Shown here piece by piece: positions 26,923 through 35,094 of a stretch of DNA of 64,000 bases (positions are counted from its first letter, which is position 1; each line of letters starts with the position of its first letter). The position numbers were made by a program, and so were the translations under genes. The notes below the pieces were generated by a model, which was not told the origin of the DNA, did not search any database, and worked only from the letters and a program-made list of their open reading frames with translations. Origin of the DNA: Psychroflexus tropicus DSM 15496 (GTDB lineage Bacteria > Bacteroidota > Bacteroidia > Flavobacteriales > Flavobacteriaceae); contig NZ_KB905342.1 of NCBI RefSeq assembly GCF_000378765.1, forward strand, positions 806,001-870,000, given 5' to 3'.

Positions 26923-27748
26923 TTTTATTTATTTCAATATACTCGTTGGGGGACATGTCCCCCAACGAGCTATGCGGTCTAAAACCATTATAATCCTTTC
27001 TCCAAATATCGAACTTTTCTTGTGCATCCTCCAAAGAAAAGAACCAATTAGCATTTAGACATTCATCCCTAAAAGAACCATTGAAGCTTTCGATAAACGG
27101 ATTATAAGTGGGTTTACCTGGTCTTGAAAAGTCTAATTCCACATTGTTTTCATAAGCCCATTTATCTAGTATTTTACTAATAAATTCACTCCCATTATCT
27201 ACTTTTATACGTTTTGGGAGCACTTGGCCTACAAAAGTAATTGTTTCCATAACTTGAACCACACCACTTCCTTTAAGCGACTTTCCAGCATGTATAGCTA
27301 AGCATTTTCGACTAAAGTTATCCACTACAGTTAAGGCCCTGAAACGGTTCCCGTTATATAGCTGATCAGAGACAAAATCCATACTCCAACACTCGTTTAA
27401 ACTAGAGGCACTACCCTCTGTTGGCTGCCTATGTGCCGCAGAACGGTTGCGTTTAGGACGCTTACTTCTCAGGTTTAAACCTTCTTCGCAGTAAACTCTA
27501 TACATTCGCTTGTGATTGTCCATAAAGCCTTCTCTTCTTAAAAGAATATAAATACGCCAGAAGCCATATCTGACACGTACAGAAGCTATCTCATTCATTC
27601 GCATGCGCAATAATTCATCATTACGTCCCTTTGAATCATAATAAAAAACACTCTCATGCAGTAATATAAGCTTGCAGCAACGTTGGATTGAGATATTGTA
27701 TTCCATCCTGATCTTACAGACCATCCCACGCTTTCGGGACGGCCTCAA
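26888..27748 (-). CDS. IS3-family transposase OrfB (DDE integrase core)
   Basis: A 286-aa frame with the IS3 OrfB layout: N-terminal HTH_21-like part (ISIQRCCKLILLHESVFYYD), then an rve integrase core with SMDFVSD (first D), VDNGSEFIS (second D), NPFIESFNGSFRDECLN (E) and the closing GFRPHSSLGDMSPNEY. It is normally made as an OrfAB fusion by -1 frameshifting; a slippery run of seven A plus G on the minus strand (27758-27751) sits just upstream. OrfB is intact but OrfA carries a stop, so the element is probably immobile. Confidence 0.92.
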   Translation of the reverse strand: MRPSRKRGMVCKIRMEYNISIQRCCKLILLHESVFYYDSKGRNDELLRMRMNEIASVRVRYGFWRIYILLRREGFMDNHKRMYRVYCEEGLNLRSKRPKRNRSAAHRQPTEGSASSLNECWSMDFVSDQLYNGNRFRALTVVDNFSRKCLAIHAGKSLKGSGVVQVMETITFVGQVLPKRIKVDNGSEFISKILDKWAYENNVELDFSRPGKPTYNPFIESFNGSFRDECLNANWFFSLEDAQEKFDIWRKDYNGFRPHSSLGDMSPNEYIEINKNAPDSLVLTGT

Positions 27749-28010
27749 AACTTTTTTTCAAGACATCCTGTAAGATTTGTTTGTCTAAACTCAAGTCGGC
27801 TACGAGTTTCTTTAACTGCGAGTTTTCTTCCTGAAGATTCTTAAATCTACGTAGTTCAGATACGCCAAGCCCTCCATATTTCTTCTTCCAATTATAGAAT
27901 GTAGCCTCCGATATACCTATCTTACGGCATACCTTTTGGATTCAGGTTCCCGTCTCCACCTGTTTGATCGTAAATAGGATCTGCGATTCAGAATTCTTTG
28001 ATCGTTTCAT
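27714..28010 (-). pseudogene. IS3-family OrfA with an in-frame TGA
   Basis: MKRSKNSESQILFTIKQVE is the usual start of IS3 OrfA, and SEATFYNWKKKYGGLGVSEL is its HTH. TGA at 27942-27944 (codon 23) interrupts it; the frame then continues to 27714 through a leucine-zipper-like LQEENSQLKKLVADLSL. The reading frame ends just past the AAAAAAAG frameshift signal into OrfB. Confidence 0.85.
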
Positions 28011-28166
28011 AAGCAAATACTTGTTTAAAGTTAAACATTTATTTACCCACGTTTCTCTAGTTTTAAATTGTCCAATTTAAAGGGAGGTGGTCAAAAGGGG
28101 GAAGCCTACATATCGCAGTCGATAATTTCAAAGATTAGAATTAAAAATTTTATAATTTTCATCTAG

Positions 28167-28650
28167 TTAATCTTCGGTACGCTTGATTAGCCACTTTAAT
28201 TCATTTATAAAAAGATGTTGATTTGATTCGATAAATTCTTTTAAATCTGGATCTGCTTTTTCTAAACTTTCAATCAATAATAACTATGCTTTGTAGGTGT
28301 AAACATTTTTCTTCGTGTAGTAATCAAATTTATTATTAGCATCTACATAACCGTTATTCCTAAGTTCATAAACATTAAAATAATTAAAAGCTTCTGATAT
28401 ATCATGAGGTAGAAAACCTGGTAAATCATTTTCAATTCTGTTGACAATTTCTATTATTTCAAAAGTATTGTCATTATCTAGATCTGCTAAGTGATAGCGA
28501 TTGAAGTTATTAGTCCCTTTATCTTTATTTTGTTTTAGAGCATCTATGTATTCTACAGCTTTATAAAATTCATTCGAATTAAATGACTGCGCGTTTATTG
28601 TGATTAAACTTGACTAAGAATAATAGATAAAAACATTAGTTTAAATCTCA
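28167..28650 (-). pseudogene. Broken small secreted protein; candidate decayed immunity gene
   Basis: The ATG at 28650 begins a signal-like peptide (MRFKLMFLSIILSQV), then a one-base shift is needed to enter the frame NAQSFNSNEFYKAVEYID. That frame runs to TAG at 28284-28286 and then on to the stop at 28167 (ending KWLIKRTED). At least one frameshift and one nonsense codon. It lies in the row of toxin/immunity cassettes between the IS and a candidate immunity gene. No family recognised. Confidence 0.65.
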
Positions 28651-28682
28651 TAATAAAATTAGTTAAAGCTTTTGCAATCTAT

Positions 28683-29339
28683 TTACCAATCTTCTGTTGT
28701 ATTAATTAACCACTTATTTTTAAAATAAGTAATAATTTGTCTTCCCTTTTCAAATGGTATTATGATAGGCTGAGTCCAAGAATCTTTCAACTTAGTGCCT
28801 TTACTAATTTTAATTTTCTCACTGCTATTAATAGTTTCAAAATCTAATAATTCTAAGTCAATATTTCCTTGTAAAAGATGAATTCCAACAGGAATGTCTG
28901 TTTTTAAAACATTTGACACTGTATAACTTTCGTTTTCATCAGAAGAACTATTTAATTTAACACTATCATTTTCAGCGAAAACTAAAAAATATTCATAATC
29001 ATTGAATTCAGCTTCAATTTTTTTTTCATTCCCTTTCAGCTTTCTGCATAAAAAAATGATATAGTTAAAAGATTTTAGGTGCCAATTCCCTCTTTCATTA
29101 TAAACTTTATTATTAGTGTATATAATCCCTTTTATAAAATTGCTCCCAAAACTTCCATAAGGATTAATATACGGTAACATGTCATTATTTACAACCTCTA
29201 AATTTTGCTCACTAGCAAGTTGATGAATATAATCTGGGATTTTTTGATTTTTGTGATAATTGTCGGAATCTGAAAATCCAAATATTAAAGTTATTAATAG
29301 TAAAATAAAAAAAACCTTAAAAATATTATATGCTTTCAT
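28683..29339 (-). CDS. Signal-anchored protein of unknown function; candidate immunity protein
   Basis: A 218-aa protein with an N-terminal hydrophobic segment (residues about 8-22) and a soluble remainder that would face the periplasm. No known domain. It starts four bases after the stop of the Rhs-tail toxin cassette on the same strand, the classical immunity position. An envelope location would suit neutralisation of the cell-wall peptidase-like domain encoded upstream. Confidence 0.55.
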   Translation of the reverse strand: MKAYNIFKVFFILLLITLIFGFSDSDNYHKNQKIPDYIHQLASEQNLEVVNNDMLPYINPYGSFGSNFIKGIIYTNNKVYNERGNWHLKSFNYIIFLCRKLKGNEKKIEAEFNDYEYFLVFAENDSVKLNSSSDENESYTVSNVLKTDIPVGIHLLQGNIDLELLDFETINSSEKIKISKGTKLKDSWTQPIIIPFEKGRQIITYFKNKWLINTTEDW

Positions 29340-29343
29340 AGCC

Positions 29344-30057
29344 TTAGTACCAATTTGATTTATAATTTAAAAGCTGTAAATGATGATGACCATCAGAGTA
29401 ATCTATTGGATAATAACCTTTTTGATAAAATAGATTAACACCTTTCGCAATAGGTTCAACTCTACTAGCTGATAGGTTAATTCTCAAATCAACTGCCCTT
29501 GCTCCTTTTTCAGTCATGTGCGCTCCATTAATTCCCGAATTAGGAATTAACTTATTATTACTAGATGAATATGCAGCTCCATCCTTGATAAAGCGATCAC
29601 CACCTGTCACTTGAAAATCGAAATTCTCATGTCCTAAATCATCAAAAAGACCATCATACAATTTTTTTATAGATCTTCTTAACTTTTCGTTTTTAAGGAC
29701 ATAATTATTTGGATTAAGTTCACGCCCTGTTTTTGAAATAATCGAGTAAGAATTTTTCAATTTCTGATTAGTTGACTCAGTAAACGTACTCAATTTAATC
29801 TCATTAATATTAGTAGTTTCTAAGGTAACATTATTATTGATAGCAACTACACCATTGGACTTTAAAAAATTCACAGATTTGATAGGCTTGTGTTTACCAC
29901 TCCAGAAATATCGACCATTTTTTGTAGCTCTAATGCCACCTGTAATTCCTCCTAGAAGTCCTCCAGCTATTGCTCCAGAGCCACCTCCAGCTAAGCCAGC
30001 CAATAGTCCATCTCCAAAACTGGCACCATTTGCCCAAGCACTTCCAGCTGCGCACAC
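29344..30057 (-). pseudogene. Orphan Rhs C-terminal toxin cassette with peptidase-M15-like domain, cut off by upstream stops
   Basis: The 237-codon frame opens with a Gly/Ala-rich linker (GLLAGLAGGGSGAIAGGLLG) of the kind found between Rhs core and toxin. The C-terminal part has GGDRF, then GAHMTEKGARAVDLRI and SDGHHHLQL. These correspond in order to the zinc-site elements of D,D-carboxypeptidase-like M15 peptidases (His...Asp, then HxH), with a three-residue longer H-to-D spacing. The only start in frame is GTG at 30057. The same frame continues upstream as SVGLSAGFTSGF, TGA (30079-30081), CGFTGGFVCAAG, so the linker once extended further. It is not joined to any Rhs core. Confidence 0.6.
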
Positions 30058-30185
30058 GAATCCTCCAGTAAAACCGCATCAAAAACCTGAAGTAAATCCA
30101 GCACTTAAACCAACAGAAGATGTTGCAAACTTTAAGGGGATATTTGGTTTTTAAAAAAAATTGATAGTCTTAAAAATTACAGAAA

Positions 30186-30485
30186 TTATGAATTTACATA
30201 ATTATCTAGTTTCAACTGATCTATTAGTTTTTTTGGTGTAAACGTCCAGAATATTATTTGATTTGGATATTTTTTTAAATGATGCCGAATTCGGATTCCT
30301 TCGGCTACAATCGGTAGCCAAGAAACATTTTCAATTGTATCAATATCTTTTCTTAAAAACTTGTACTTAGTCAGGAATATAGTTTTCAAAATAAGATGAG
30401 TTTGTGATATTTCTAACTTAACTAATGGCCAGGTGTAATTTACTCCACCTAGTTTTGCACCTCCTATAAACTTTAAACGTTTCAT
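30186..30485 (-). CDS. Small protein of unknown function, PH-like fold possible
   Basis: A 99-aa protein with short beta strands and a final helix (TPKKLIDQLKLDNYV). The pattern of seven strands and a C-terminal helix, with LRKDIDTIENV in the middle, resembles small bacterial PH-like domains. It has no signal peptide, so it would be cytoplasmic. It sits in the cassette row, so a cytoplasmic immunity role is possible but unsupported. Confidence 0.45.
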   Translation of the reverse strand: MKRLKFIGGAKLGGVNYTWPLVKLEISQTHLILKTIFLTKYKFLRKDIDTIENVSWLPIVAEGIRIRHHLKKYPNQIIFWTFTPKKLIDQLKLDNYVNS

Positions 30486-30508
30486 TGAGTCTTTTTATTT
30501 ACAAAAAT

Positions 30509-30951
30509 TTATTCATATAAATCTTTGAAGGTTGGATCACTTAAATCTCTTTCATCGGGATCTGGAAGCTTAAATAAGAGAGTATCATTAAATTTAACAA
30601 ATTTATAATCCAGGAATTACTGTCTTTATTTATTAAGTAAGGCGCAGATATTTTAGAAATATTGAACTTCATCTCTGAGATATTTTGCCTTGAACGGTAA
30701 CTATTCTTATCTTGATTAGCTAATCTTGTATATGAAGGAATAATTAAAGTATCGTTAATAATAACAGCAGTTCTATCTACCTCTGCTTTTTTCACATTGA
30801 TATTAACATTGGAGGATTTTACTATAATTTCTAAATGGTCATACTTTGTTGATTCGTTAAAAATACCATAAAACATTACCACAAACATAATTGGTAGAAT
30901 AGTGACTAAGGTATACTTTTTTTAACCACTTCGGTTTTTAAATAATTTCAT
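30509..30951 (-). pseudogene. Broken membrane-anchored protein in the toxin/immunity row
   Basis: From the ATG at 30951 the frame reads MKLFKNRSG, TAA (30922-30924), then KKYTLVTILPIMFVVMFYG with one membrane segment and a soluble domain. Near 30620 a one-base shift is needed: the other frame continues YKFVKFNDTLLFKLPDPDE to a stop at 30509, a far more plausible ending than the present low-complexity tail. The lesions are one nonsense and one frameshift. No family recognised. Confidence 0.65.
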
Positions 30952-30983
30952 TATGAATTAATATTTTCACAGCAATTTCATGA

Positions 30984-31337
30984 TTAATCTTCTATAAGAT
31001 CTAATAGCTCGAGAGTTAGTGTTTGATCATCAAGAACTATTTTAATCTTGTCGTTTTCAGCTTCTTTTTTTAAACGATAGGGGTGTTTTAAATCTGTTAT
31101 GTCAATAAGTTGTATTTCAGCCTGTTTTAGATGAGCTTCTACAATATAATATTTACCGTTAAAAGATAGTAAACCTTTCTCATACCTTGTATTTAAAACT
31201 TTTTCATTAATTTCAATTGACCTAGTGATTTGAATCTGGTCACTCCAAAACTCATTTTTTTCTTTAATATCAAAAAAGATTAAAATTGAGAATAAAACTA
31301 TAGCAAAAAGCACATAGCCTAAAATTAATTTTTTCAT
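30984..31337 (-). CDS. Single-pass membrane protein; candidate immunity protein of the Rhs toxin
   Basis: A 117-aa protein with one N-terminal membrane segment (residues 4-23) and an acidic soluble domain ending LELLDLIED. It starts four bases after the stop of the Rhs protein, in the same direction. This spacing and the membrane location fit an immunity protein against an effector acting at the envelope. The assignment is positional. Confidence 0.55.
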   Translation of the reverse strand: MKKLILGYVLFAIVLFSILIFFDIKEKNEFWSDQIQITRSIEINEKVLNTRYEKGLLSFNGKYYIVEAHLKQAEIQLIDITDLKHPYRLKKEAENDKIKIVLDDQTLTLELLDLIED

Positions 31338-31341
31338 AGAA

Positions 31342-32937
31342 TTATCGATTTAAGCCTGTGTTAATTGCATTTCTGATTGTTTTAAGGTTTGCACCAGAAG
31401 CACCCCAGTTAATATTACCAGATAAAATTGTTGCAGAATAACCAAACCCTATCGTGGGACCGAAGCCTACAACGAAATTTTGACCTACTTTAGAATAAAT
31501 AGCATTAATTCCAGCTGAAAGTCCGAAATCAATAGCAGCATTTGCCTCCCACCTAGCTCCATAAAAAGTATTTGCAGAAATATCATTTTCAGAACCCGAG
31601 TAGTATAGATTTGTCATTTCACCAGTTATAGAAACATCTAAACCTCCGAGACCAGCAGATATTTCATTTAAAGGGTGTATTCCTTTGTCATTGCCTCTCA
31701 AAACTAACAGTTTTCCCTTTTCCGCACCTACATTAATAAGCGAACTTGCGTTTAGAGAAGCAACATAAGATATAGCATCAGGACCAAATAGATGCCTTAA
31801 TTGTTGAGCCATGGCAGCTGCAGCAACATTTGCTCCAAACCACCCATCATGAACCCCATGATTTAATCCAGCCGTTATAGCTCCTTGCCTAAAACCATCC
31901 CAAAAATTACCACCAGCAATTTCGCTTCCAATGCCACCTGAGACTGCACCGGCTCCTGTTCCCGCAATTGCTCTTCCTACAGATCCCCAGTTTTTAGAAA
32001 CACTACCTGCCAAACCGCCTACTATAGAGCTTATTCCGCCAGCGAAAGCGCCAGATTGAAAACTGCCCCCTTGAAGTTCTGCCATTGTGCCTCCAACAAC
32101 ACTGTGAGCCCCAGCCTGAAAGGCTGCAGCGGCTCCTGTGCCTACACTATTAGAAATTGTTGTTGCAACTTGTCCTATCCCAAAACTTAAGGCTCCGCTT
32201 ATGGCTCCAAATATAGCAGCTTTCCCTGCTCCTTCAAAAAAGCCTTGTCCGTTAATCGAATTATTTATTCCATTTGTAACAACAGCTATAGCAGCTCCAA
32301 TAAGAGCAGCTACAATAAACTCCCCGCTCAGATCACTGTAAATCAAAGGATTATTATAGACGTATCCGTATCTATTGAAATTTTGGGTATTGTAAGGATC
32401 TTGGATATGGTTATCTGGAGCTAAGAAGCGCCTTAACATAGGGTCATAGAGACGACCATTCATGTGGATAAGACTTACGCCATAGAGGTGTTCGTGTCCT
32501 GTATAGCCTCGGTCTAATAATAAAGTCTTATCAGTACTAGAGTCATAGAGATCGACTTCATTTCCATTTTTAACTAGCTTTTCTAAGCTTCCCCAGGCTC
32601 CAAAATGTCGGCGTTCTATAACATCGCCCTCCTCATCGGTTATGGCAAGAATACTACCTAGATAATCCCTATGTAAGAAAAGCATCTGTTCTTCGGTAGA
32701 TGTTTTTTCATACACTATGGAGGAAGAATATTGGTCTCCTCCAATATACGTATGAATTTTAACTTCATCATTGTCTACATCCCAGGTGATTTCAATAGGT
32801 GCAATAGCACTATAAAACTTTTGGTGAGATCTATCGGCTATATCACTTTCATCATTACCATAGTAAGAAATACTTCTTTGTTCATCTCCATTGTATTGAT
32901 AATTGATACGTTCTTTTCCAGGCACAGCAATTTGCAC
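31342..32937 (-). CDS. 5'-truncated Rhs protein: core domain plus Gly-rich C-terminal tail
   Basis: A 531-aa frame. Residues about 1-200 carry YD-type repeats and the Rhs-associated core (RDYLGSILAITDEEGDVIERRHFGAWG, GYTGHEHL, HMNGRLYDPMLRRFLAPDN, NRYGYVYNNPLIYSDLSG). A long Gly/Ala-rich linker follows (about 210-370). The tail (about 400-531) is Gly-rich with strands, lacks enzyme motifs and resembles a membrane-acting domain. The first codon is GTG, but the frame is open and Rhs-like upstream to about 33,070 with no start, so the N-terminal shell is gone. A complete Rhs is well over 1,000 aa. It can therefore hardly be secreted. Confidence 0.85.
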   Translation of the reverse strand: MQIAVPGKERINYQYNGDEQRSISYYGNDESDIADRSHQKFYSAIAPIEITWDVDNDEVKIHTYIGGDQYSSSIVYEKTSTEEQMLFLHRDYLGSILAITDEEGDVIERRHFGAWGSLEKLVKNGNEVDLYDSSTDKTLLLDRGYTGHEHLYGVSLIHMNGRLYDPMLRRFLAPDNHIQDPYNTQNFNRYGYVYNNPLIYSDLSGEFIVAALIGAAIAVVTNGINNSINGQGFFEGAGKAAIFGAISGALSFGIGQVATTISNSVGTGAAAAFQAGAHSVVGGTMAELQGGSFQSGAFAGGISSIVGGLAGSVSKNWGSVGRAIAGTGAGAVSGGIGSEIAGGNFWDGFRQGAITAGLNHGVHDGWFGANVAAAAMAQQLRHLFGPDAISYVASLNASSLINVGAEKGKLLVLRGNDKGIHPLNEISAGLGGLDVSITGEMTNLYYSGSENDISANTFYGARWEANAAIDFGLSAGINAIYSKVGQNFVVGFGPTIGFGYSATILSGNINWGASGANLKTIRNAINTGLNR

Positions 32938-33032
32938 AGGAGATTTAAACGCATTATAGGTAATCTCTTGTAACGAATTGTTTGAATAGTGATTAGTGCC
33001 ATTTTGGTTAAGCGTTATAGATTTACCATGAG

Positions 33033-33146
33033 AACTTGTACGGATTAGATGAAATAGTTGCAGATTTCCGAATCAAACGTAAGGCTTACAAAGTCTATTT
33101 AAAGAGTGCCTTAGTAACAGATGAAATTGAAGTTAAAAAAGATTAA
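33033..33146 (+). pseudogene. 3' fragment of an unidentified plus-strand gene
   Basis: An open frame without a start reads GLDEIVADFRIKRKAYKVYL and ends EIEVKKD at 33146. It abuts and overlaps the broken 5' end of the Rhs gene on the other strand, so 33,030-33,070 is a rearrangement breakpoint. The source family is not recognised. Confidence 0.35.
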
Positions 33147-33173
33147 TCAACAACTTAAATTAAACCAATACTT

Positions 33174-33671
33174 ATGAAAACAATACTTAAAACAGCCACA
33201 TTATTACTTACTTTCTTATTTCTCCAATCATGTTCAAGTGATGAGGATTCAGAAAACCAATTACAACAAGACAATCGGGTGCTAAGAATCGAAATGGAAA
33301 GCATAAATGATAGTTTACAGAAATTTGATAATTTGGTCGTCAATCTTACTGTTGTAACAGATAGTAATAATGATGTCATTAATCCTACACCAGAAAACTA
33401 TGAACTGCTAAGCGAATCAACAATCAGGAGCTTTACATGGGTCTATGATAGCCTTGCAAATTCTTATGAGTACTCACCGAATGAAAGTATAAATAGTCCA
33501 GAGTTTGGGATAGGTATAACAAGAAACCTGGATTTTACTGAAAAAGTTGATCTTTATAGAATCAACGTATATGCAGACGATGATCTTGAATTTACTCATA
33601 CTGTAACAATGGAAGAAAATCAATTCTCTTTGAGTAAGCTTTGCGAAGTCGATTTTAGGAATAAAAAATGA
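33174..33671 (+). CDS. Lipoprotein of unknown function
   Basis: A 165-aa protein. FLQSC at residues 16-20 is a lipobox, followed by the Ser/Asp/Glu-rich tether (SSDEDSEN) typical of surface-exported Bacteroidota lipoproteins (Cys followed by acidic residues). The mature part begins with a short coiled region (VLRIEMESINDSLQKFD) and contains beta strands. No family recognised. It follows the plus-strand fragment by 27 bases and may once have been its operon partner. Confidence 0.65.
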   Translation: MKTILKTATLLLTFLFLQSCSSDEDSENQLQQDNRVLRIEMESINDSLQKFDNLVVNLTVVTDSNNDVINPTPENYELLSESTIRSFTWVYDSLANSYEYSPNESINSPEFGIGITRNLDFTEKVDLYRINVYADDDLEFTHTVTMEENQFSLSKLCEVDFRNKK

Positions 33672-34301
33672 TTAAAACAGAAGTTAGAAAAATCAATTTT
33701 GTTTCAATTATGATTGTAATCTAAATTAAGCAAATTAATGAACCCTTTTTGGTAGGAATAATAAGCACTATGTGTAACTTTAGAAGATGTATCTAAAACG
33801 ATACATAAAATGGACTTATTTTGAACAAATTATCAATCCTAAAACTAGAAATAATGACCAAAGATAAAAAATACACCGCTTCAAGTCGAAAACCATTAAT
33901 GACAAAACCTGCTGATATGTATTACGATGGAAAAAAGGTTGAGTTTAAGGAGAGTTTAATTTACAATCACGTCGACTCTATTTCAAATTCAATTTAATAA
34001 ATCAATATTTTCAAATTGCTTGTAATAGGATTTAAGTCTTTTTGAACAATGTGTAAAATATTTCAATATGGTAAAATTTATAACATTCGTGGTTTTTTAT
34101 GGGTTTTGTAGGCTTTTTTCTGGCCTACATCCATAAGCTATTATTTATTGATTCGAACTTTTTGAAAACCAGCTTTAAAAAGTTAAGAACTAAAATATTT
34201 AAGAGATAAATTTTTAATCCTCATCACTTTGCTTAAATGGAGACAATTTTTAGTCGATAGATATGTTCAAAATCTAGAACTAAAGCTTTCCTGTAAGCCT
34301 T
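33672..34301 (+). other. Mostly gene-free stretch with one possible 47-aa ORF
   Basis: An ATG at 33854 opens 47 codons (MTKDKKYTASSRKPLMTKPA...) ending at 33997; it is hydrophilic, without a recognised motif or a clear promoter, and may be a gene remnant. The rest is AT-rich with no further coding signal. Confidence 0.3.
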
Positions 34302-34937
34302 ATGACCATTAAATTCATCAAGAATTTTAGTTTTGACCTAAAAGAGCAAAAGTACCTAGAGTCAAAATTTAATCTGAATCACTTCCTAGATTCAAAAACT
34401 CCATTAATTGATCTCATGTTTAATGGCGAAATAGGTCTAGTCAATCATTTTCTGAATAATAGTAGTATAAATGTTGATTGCAATGAACAAAAGGAGGAAC
34501 TTACTTTGTTCATTTGCTATGTTAAGCATTATTTAAGCATACGCTTAGACGAACTTAGTCATAGATATTCAGATTTTGATGATGAAATACTGCGTCTATT
34601 CATGAAGGATTATCAAGTGAAAAAACAGGATTATGAATTTATGAAGCAGTTCAAAGCCCACAAAGATTCGAGGCAGCTTCAATATATTATGTTTGCTTCT
34701 TATTTATTAAAGTTAGATGATCCAAGGTTGATTATAGTGATGATTAAAAATATGAGGTTAATCATCAGTCTTACCATCATAAAAAAAGGGAAACATATAG
34801 GTTTTTATAAAACATCAGAACGGCAAATTTTAAAGTCAACAGAATCTAGTAGTGCCTACAGCAATGAAATCATTAGTTACTTATCAAAGCATAAAAAAAC
34901 TGAATATGAATCTTTGAAAATTAAACTCCAGGAATAA
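34302..34937 (+). CDS. Protein of unknown function
   Basis: A 211-aa, mainly helical, cytoplasmic protein with no signal peptide and no recognised motif. It contains an internal hydrophobic stretch (LIIVMIKNMRLIISLTIIKK). The atypically AT-rich sequence and its place just before the first palindromic spacer suggest that it is a cassette-type accessory gene. Confidence 0.5.
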   Translation: MTIKFIKNFSFDLKEQKYLESKFNLNHFLDSKTPLIDLMFNGEIGLVNHFLNNSSINVDCNEQKEELTLFICYVKHYLSIRLDELSHRYSDFDDEILRLFMKDYQVKKQDYEFMKQFKAHKDSRQLQYIMFASYLLKLDDPRLIIVMIKNMRLIISLTIIKKGKHIGFYKTSERQILKSTESSSAYSNEIISYLSKHKKTEYESLKIKLQE

Positions 34938-34975
34938 CTTAGAAACATACATGAACGGATTAATGATCCACGGTT

Positions 34976-35087
34976 GTTAGCTATCATTGAAAGGCTTATC
35001 TGATAAAAAGCTATTGAAATATGCGTTTATCCCGTAATATATTCAGATAAACGTGTAATTTTATATACATATAACTAGTTAGCCATC
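34976..35087. repeat. Spacer with repeated GTTAGC(T/C)ATCATT motif before the caspase gene
   Basis: GTTAGCTATCATT starts at 34976 and GTTAGCCATCATT at 35078. Between them CGTTTATC (35024) and GATAAACG (35046) form an 8-bp hairpin. The second motif has its inverted partner GATGGCTAAC just after the caspase gene at 36555, so that gene is bracketed by 10-bp inverted repeats like an integron cassette. Confidence 0.5.
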
Positions 35088-35094
35088 ATTAAAA

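Larger units (their letters stand above)
26770..28110 (-). mobile_element. IS3-family insertion with nested, partly duplicated ends
   Basis: The outermost 13 bp are inverted repeats: TGTAGGCTTCCCC at 26770 and its complement ending at 28110. Inside them lie a second pair beginning TTGACC(T/A)CCTCCC and containing AAAACTAGAGAA (from 26820 on the left, up to 28093 on the right). The left inner end is present twice as a perfect 51-bp tandem repeat. Between them are orfA and orfB of an IS3-family transposase. No target-site duplication was seen. It looks like one IS inserted near the end of a remnant of another. Confidence 0.75.

Noticed and set aside
29837-30154. Plus-strand frame of 105 codons with a Pro-rich peptide
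   Set aside because: It is the complement of the Gly/Ala-rich linker of the orphan Rhs cassette; the minus strand carries the protein-like signal.
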